Shown here: positions 6,570 to 7,906 of the stretch, one piece after another
Position numbering within the stretch: the first letter of the stretch is position 1
Layout: each line of letters begins with the position of its first letter
NCBI GenBank assembly: GCA_004552595.1
Contig: SFNX01000083.1
Span: 1-7,906, forward strand
Reading direction: 5' to 3'
DNA: 7,906 nt
Source: Lachnospiraceae bacterium
GTDB lineage: Bacteria; Bacillota; Clostridia; Lachnospirales; Lachnospiraceae
Translations under genes and position numbers: made by a program
The notes under the pieces: generated by a model
Database searches by the model: none
Told to the model about the DNA's origin: nothing
The model's input: only the letters and a program-made list of their open reading frames with translations

Positions 6570-7294
6570 TGGGAAAGACAACAGCGATTGTGCTTGCCGC
6601 AGGAAGTGGAAAGCGCATGAACTCAGATACAAAAAAGCAATATCTTCTTATTAAAGGAAAGCCTCTGCTGTATTATTCGCTTATGGCTTTTGAAAGGAGC
6701 GCAATAATTGATGAAATTGTGCTCGTAACTTCTGTAGATGACATCAAATACGTTAAGGAAGAAATTGTCGAGAAATACCATATTAATAAGGTAAGCGTGA
6801 TTACAGAAGGCGGAAAGGAGCGTTACAATTCGGTCTACAACGGAATATGTGCGCTTAAGGATTGCGAGTATGTGTTTATCCATGATGGCGCCAGACCGTT
6901 TATTAATGAAGAAATACTTATCCGAGCAATGGATAAGCTTACTAAGTGTGGCAGTGCAGTAGTCGGAATGCCGGTTAAGGACACAATCAAGATTGTTGAT
7001 GATGAAGCCGTTGTAAAAGACACACCGAACAGAAGAAGCGTATGGCAGGTGCAGACACCGCAATGCTTCAAATTTGACATTGTAAAGAAGGCTTACGATA
7101 ACCTTATTGCGTGCGAAAATTCCGGTGAATTAATCAAGCGTGAAATCCAGGTAACAGATGATGCAATGGTTGTTGAAACGTTTCTTAATAATATAGAAGA
7201 AAAGTTTAACGTTCACCTGGTTGAAGGCTCTTATGAGAACATTAAAATAACGACTCCGGAAGATTTAATTATTGCTGAAGCATTCCTAAAATAA
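6569..7294 (+). CDS. ispD: 2-C-methyl-D-erythritol 4-phosphate cytidylyltransferase IspD
   Basis: The 241-residue protein is of normal IspD length with no fused IspF domain. The CTP-binding loop is VLAAGSGKRMNSDTKKQY (8-25, with Arg17 and Lys22/23). Further signatures are GGKERYNSVYNG (81-92), HDGARPFI (105-112), MPVKDTIK (134-141), RRSVWQVQTPQCF (155-167), TDDAMVVE (196-203) and GSYENIKITTPEDL (220-233). It joins MEP to CTP to give CDP-methylerythritol in the non-mevalonate isoprenoid pathway. A TarI-type CDP-ribitol enzyme is a less likely alternative because no TarJ-like dehydrogenase gene follows. A strong purine tract (AGGGGAGAGG, 6557-6566) precedes the ATG, which overlaps the tsaD stop by one base. 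It is the last gene of the operon; no other MEP gene is in view. Confidence 0.92.
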   Translation: MGKTTAIVLAAGSGKRMNSDTKKQYLLIKGKPLLYYSLMAFERSAIIDEIVLVTSVDDIKYVKEEIVEKYHINKVSVITEGGKERYNSVYNGICALKDCEYVFIHDGARPFINEEILIRAMDKLTKCGSAVVGMPVKDTIKIVDDEAVVKDTPNRRSVWQVQTPQCFKFDIVKKAYDNLIACENSGELIKREIQVTDDAMVVETFLNNIEEKFNVHLVEGSYENIKITTPEDLIIAEAFLK

Positions 7295-7330
7295 CAGGGA
7301 AATATTTGTTTAGATTTTGCATTTAAAAAA

Positions 7331-7353
7331 AACAAAAAAAAATACATTTTTTT
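7331..7353 (+). promoter_or_regulatory. A/T-rich UP-like element upstream of the tRNA-rRNA promoter
   Basis: A run of A (7334-7342) and a run of T (7347-7353) fill the region about 40 to 60 bases before the predicted transcription start. This is where the RNA polymerase alpha C-terminal domains bind UP elements of strong rRNA promoters. The same bases could form an all A:T hairpin (7336-7342 with 7347-7353), but with no G:C pairs it would be a very weak terminator. Confidence 0.55.
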
Positions 7354-7355
7354 AG

Positions 7356-7384
7356 TTGACATCTTTAATACGATTTGGTAAGAT
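7356..7384 (+). promoter_or_regulatory. Sigma-A-type promoter of the tRNA-Ser/rRNA transcription unit
   Basis: A consensus -35 TTGACA (7356-7361) is followed by a 17-base spacer and a -10 TAAGAT (7379-7384) that is directly preceded by TGG, an extended -10 motif. The expected start is at about 7391-7392, where G7392 could serve as initiating nucleotide; GTP-dependent starts underlie growth-rate control of rRNA in Firmicutes. It is the only convincing promoter between ispD and 16S in this window, so it probably drives both serine tRNAs and the rRNA genes. Confidence 0.82.
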
Positions 7385-7390
7385 AACATT

Positions 7391-7414
7391 CGCGTCACGG
7401 AAAAGCGTGATGCG
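7391..7414 (+). other. Leader hairpin at the predicted 5' end of the tRNA-rRNA transcript
   Basis: CGCGTCACG (7391-7399) pairs with CGTGATGCG (7406-7414) over nine base pairs, one of them G-U, with loop GAAAAG. The stem starts at or within a base or two of the predicted transcription start, so the transcript would carry almost no single-stranded 5' tail. No T-run follows, so it is not a terminator. A role in 5' protection, processing or early elongation is possible but unproven. Confidence 0.6.
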
Positions 7415-7445
7415 TGCAGATTATAAATCGAATATTTCTAATCAT

Positions 7446-7531
7446 GGAGAGGTATCGAAGCGGTCATAACGAGGCGGTCTTGAAAACCGTTTGTCCTAAC
7501 GGGCACGTGGGTTCGAATCCCACCCTCTCCG
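7446..7531 (+). tRNA. tRNA-Ser (anticodon TGA)
   Basis: The 86-base cloverleaf has acceptor arms GGAGAGG (7446-7452) and CCTCTCC (7524-7530) with discriminator G7531. The anticodon stem is GCGGT/ACCGT around loop CTTGAAA, with anticodon TGA at 7481-7483. A long variable arm (7492-7505) is typical of serine tRNAs, and the T arm is GTGGG-TTCGAAT-CCCAC (7507-7523). It reads UCA and, depending on modification, other UCN codons. CCA is not encoded (GTTTTT follows), so 3' maturation needs RNase Z and CCA addition. A36-A37-A38 fits a MiaA isopentenylation substrate, not a t6A substrate. Confidence 0.96.
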
Positions 7532-7545
7532 TTTTTCAGCCCTGA

Positions 7546-7634
7546 GGAGATGTACCCAAGAGGCTGAAGGGGCTCCCCTGGAAAGGGAGTAGGTCGTTAA
7601 TAGCGGCGCGAGGGTTCAAATCCCTCCATCTCCG
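7546..7634 (+). tRNA. tRNA-Ser (anticodon GGA)
   Basis: The 89-base cloverleaf has acceptor arms GGAGATG (7546-7552) and CATCTCC (7627-7633) with discriminator G7634. The anticodon stem CTCCC/GGGAG encloses loop CTGGAAA, with anticodon GGA at 7580-7582. A class II variable arm (about 7591-7609) is followed by T arm GAGGG-TTCAAAT-CCCTC (7610-7626). It reads UCC and UCU codons. CCA is not encoded. Only 14 bases separate it from tRNA-Ser(TGA), so the two are almost certainly cut from one precursor. Confidence 0.96.
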
Positions 7635-7698
7635 TACATATCACGACCTGCTAAGGTCGTGATGTTCAAAAATACGAAGTGTTTTTGAACAGATGTAC
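7634..7698 (+). other. Predicted three-way RNA junction immediately after tRNA-Ser(GGA)
   Basis: Three helices fit together almost without unpaired bases. A closing helix joins GTACAT (7634-7639) to ATGTAC (7693-7698). A second hairpin joins ATCACGACC (7640-7648) to GGTCGTGAT (7655-7663) with loop TGCTAA. A third joins GTTCAAAAATAC (7664-7675) to GTGTTTTTGAAC (7679-7690), with one U-G pair and a three-base GAA loop. Only A7691 and G7692 are unpaired at the junction. The closing helix uses the tRNA discriminator base G7634. It is probably part of the 16S leader; a processing or folding role is inferred. Confidence 0.6.
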
Positions 7699-7700
7699 CA

Positions 7701-7720
7701 GTCAGATGATACCATCAGAC
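7701..7720 (+). other. Short leader hairpin
   Basis: GTC-A-GATG (7701-7708) pairs with CATC-A-GAC (7713-7720) around loop ATAC, with a single A-A mismatch. It follows the three-way junction after two bases. The function is unknown; it is probably one of the 16S leader stems. Confidence 0.4.
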
Positions 7721-7727
7721 AGCCCCA

Positions 7728-7747
7728 GCACCTTGATAATTGAACAG
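7728..7747 (+). promoter_or_regulatory. boxA-like segment of the rRNA leader
   Basis: The stretch GCACCTTGATAATTGAACAG (7728-7747) resembles the conserved CTTTGAAAACTGAACA-type motif found in rRNA leaders and 16S-23S spacers of Firmicutes, which overlaps the boxA antitermination signal. The match is by eye and imperfect. Nus-factor binding would be the expected role. Confidence 0.4.
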
Positions 7748-7779
7748 TATAACCAACCCTGAAAAATTCCAAAAAGGAA

Positions 7780-7845
7780 CCACTCAGTACTAATAATGAG
7801 TGGGGACAAAATGGGTTTTCAGAAGAAAACGAACCTTTATTAGTA
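7780..7845 (+). other. Structured 16S leader with two competing helices
   Basis: Helix A pairs CCACTCA (7780-7786) with TGAGTGG (7797-7803) around a ten-base loop. Helix B pairs nine of those loop bases, TACTAATAA (7788-7796), perfectly with TTATTAGTA (7837-7845). Between them, GTTTTC (7815-7820) and GAAAAC (7825-7830) form a small AGAA-loop hairpin. Helices A and B would make a pseudoknot or, more likely given the tight loop, alternate. All lie 40-110 bases before 16S. Confidence 0.5.
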
Positions 7846-7886
7846 AATTAGAACTAAGCCAGATAAAAGACTGGATAGGATAAACT

Positions 7887-7906
7887 TTATTTGAGAGTTT
7901 GATCCT
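7887..7906 (+). rRNA. 16S ribosomal RNA, 5' end (3' partial)
   Basis: AGAGTTTGATCCT (7894-7906) is the near-universal 5' start of bacterial 16S rRNA. By alignment of GAGTTTGATC with its position in E. coli 16S, the mature 5' end falls at about 7887, give or take a few bases. Only about 20 bases are in the window, so the gene's integrity and the rest of the operon cannot be judged. Confidence 0.93.

Noticed and set aside
6623..7063. Minus-strand open frame inside ispD
   Set aside because: It is entirely antisense to ispD, with no recognisable motif.
7336..7353. Intrinsic terminator of the ispD operon
   Set aside because: The possible stem is made only of A:T pairs and would be too unstable; the position fits an UP element.
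7733..7768. Second rRNA promoter near TTGATA or TTGAAC
   Set aside because: No acceptable -10 hexamer is found 16-18 bases downstream of either; the segment fits a boxA-like leader motif better.
1..7906. CRISPR array, insertion sequence, prophage, toxin-antitoxin or defence genes
   Set aside because: No spaced direct repeats, transposase or integrase motifs, or other accessory-gene features were found; the protein genes are mostly conserved housekeeping genes.

Overview
The window comes from the chromosome of an AT-leaning Firmicute, most likely a Lachnospiraceae member of the Butyrivibrio/Roseburia type. The reasons are the order cysS-mrnC-rlmB, the compact tsaE-tsaB-rimI-(rnz)-tsaD block, the MLDVCLLGTGG-type RNase Z, a small membrane protein resembling a family I know mainly from Lachnospiraceae, and the Clostridia-like rRNA leader. 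The placement rests on recalled family features, not on a search. Everything supported here lies on the + strand.

Layout. Bases 1-123 are the last 40 codons of cysS. mrnC (Mini-ribonuclease III, GTG start) overlaps its end. A 111-base gap follows (555-665) with an inverted repeat and a possible extended -10 promoter. From 666 to 7294 nine genes run head to tail with gaps of at most 5 bases, or with overlaps of 1, 4 or 11 bases: rlmB, a HAD phosphatase, a YcxB-like membrane protein, tsaE, tsaB, rimI, rnz, a single-pass membrane protein of unknown function, tsaD and ispD. This spacing strongly suggests one translationally coupled operon.

After ispD comes an A/T-rich stretch without a GC-rich terminator. 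Then there is a strong promoter (TTGACA, 17 bases, TGG-TAAGAT, with an A/T-rich UP-like element), a leader hairpin at the predicted transcript start, tRNA-Ser(UGA), tRNA-Ser(GGA), about 250 bases of highly structured leader RNA, and the first bases of a 16S rRNA gene, where the window ends.

How the parts relate. Most of the genes serve RNA maturation and translation: CysS charges tRNA-Cys, MrnC matures 23S rRNA in Bacillus, RlmB methylates 23S rRNA, TsaE/TsaB/TsaD make t6A37 in ANN-decoding tRNAs, RimI-type enzymes acetylate ribosomal protein S18, and RNase Z trims tRNA 3' ends. Both serine tRNAs here lack an encoded CCA, so they are expected RNase Z substrates. IspD belongs to the MEP isoprenoid pathway. 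The least understood parts are the two small membrane proteins embedded in the operon (1987-2472 and 4944-5549) and the structured leader between the tRNAs and 16S, which includes a perfect three-way junction at 7634-7698. I see no mobile element, CRISPR array, defence system or clear sign of horizontal transfer.
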